Origin: Myxococcales bacterium
GTDB lineage: Bacteria; Myxococcota; Polyangia; HGW-17; SLPX01
Assembly (NCBI GenBank): GCA_007131745.1
Contig: SLPX01000366.1
Coordinates: 1-5,879 of the forward strand
DNA: 5,879 bases
Reading direction: 5' to 3'
The position numbers and the translations under genes are program-made. Positions within the stretch are counted from its first letter, which is position 1; each line of letters begins with the position of its first letter. The notes below the pieces were generated by a model. The model saw only the letters and a program-made list of their open reading frames with translations, was not told the origin of the DNA and searched no databases. Below are positions 5,682-5,879 of this stretch, piece by piece.

Positions 5682-5879
5682 GTTCAGTACTCTCTATTCT
5701 TGTGTTTTTCGTGTCTCGTGTATGTGTCGCCAGTGGTTGCTCACTCGCAGTGAAAACAGCCCGAAACATATTCCTGACAACCGGGAAGGGTTCGAACCTT
5801 CCGCTTTACAAACACCCGGGCCGCTTTTCGCCACACCCCTGTTATCGGACCTGGTCAAAAAAAGTTTCCGCTTTTTCCC
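5682..5879. other. Right-edge intergenic stretch, no supported gene
   Basis: This covers 198 bp upstream of the DUF-type gene. A plus-strand frame from ATG 5722 and a minus-strand frame ending at 5696-5698 are both open to the edge, but neither shows a ribosome binding site or recognisable protein. The stretch contains the motif CCGCTTT three times (5801, 5821, 5868) and a quasi-palindrome at 5784-5802. No strong promoter for the leftward gene was found. Confidence 0.5.
5784..5802 (-). repeat. Quasi-palindrome resembling a tRNA T-arm
   Basis: On the minus strand it reads GAAGG, loop TTCGAAC, CCTTC, a perfect 5-bp stem with the 7-base consensus T-loop. I could not fit an acceptor stem, D-arm or anticodon arm upstream of it, and no CCA end follows. 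It is an 18-bp palindrome apart from one extra G, so it may equally be a protein-binding site. Confidence 0.4.

Noticed and set aside
5722..5879. Plus-strand open frame reaching the right edge
   Set aside because: It lacks a ribosome binding site, and the opposite strand is also open over the same bases. It cannot be supported from 52 codons.

Overview
The window comes from a chromosome or large contig of an uncultured-type bacterium of the former Deltaproteobacteria, most likely Myxococcota/Bradymonadota-like. The reasons are two secreted lipoproteins of styles that abound in that group: a choice-of-anchor-L protein with an N-terminal Cys-rich/MopE-like metal-binding stretch, and a 'CGNNVLEPGEECDG...' Cys-rich repeat protein. 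Base composition is moderate, not the very high GC of soil myxobacteria. The taxonomic call is inference from protein style only.

Layout, left to right. (1) 1-1415, minus strand: the N-terminal 471 codons of a choice-of-anchor-L lipoprotein, whose 3' end lies outside the window. (2) 1416-2347: a 932-bp divergent intergenic region with no convincing gene. It contains a 335-bp segment bounded by perfect 15-bp inverted repeats (1814-2148), internal hairpin-forming sequence, and a very good sigma70-type promoter (TTGATA-17-TATAAT, 2166-2194) for the next gene. (3) 2348-3619, plus strand: a Cys-rich-repeat lipoprotein with a recently duplicated 156-bp unit and an unrecognised C-terminal domain. 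(4) 3609-4466, minus strand: a lipoprotein VanX/DdpX-type D-alanyl-D-alanine dipeptidase, overlapping gene 3 tail to tail by 11 bp. (5) 4626-5681, minus strand: a cytoplasmic protein resembling the DUF7309/DUF6930 type, function unknown. (6) 5682-5879: no gene supported; it holds a quasi-palindrome that looks like a tRNA T-arm on the minus strand, without the rest of a tRNA.

The common theme is the cell envelope. Three of four proteins carry a lipoprotein-type N-terminus, two are probably surface- or periplasm-displayed Cys-rich proteins, and one acts on peptidoglycan-derived D-Ala-D-Ala. No multi-gene pathway is evident. Genes 4 and 5 could share a transcript (159-bp gap) but this is not shown. 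The most unusual parts are the inverted-repeat-bounded segment upstream of the Cys-rich lipoprotein and the near-identical tandem duplication inside that gene. I found no CRISPR array, complete tRNA/rRNA, transposase or integrase.
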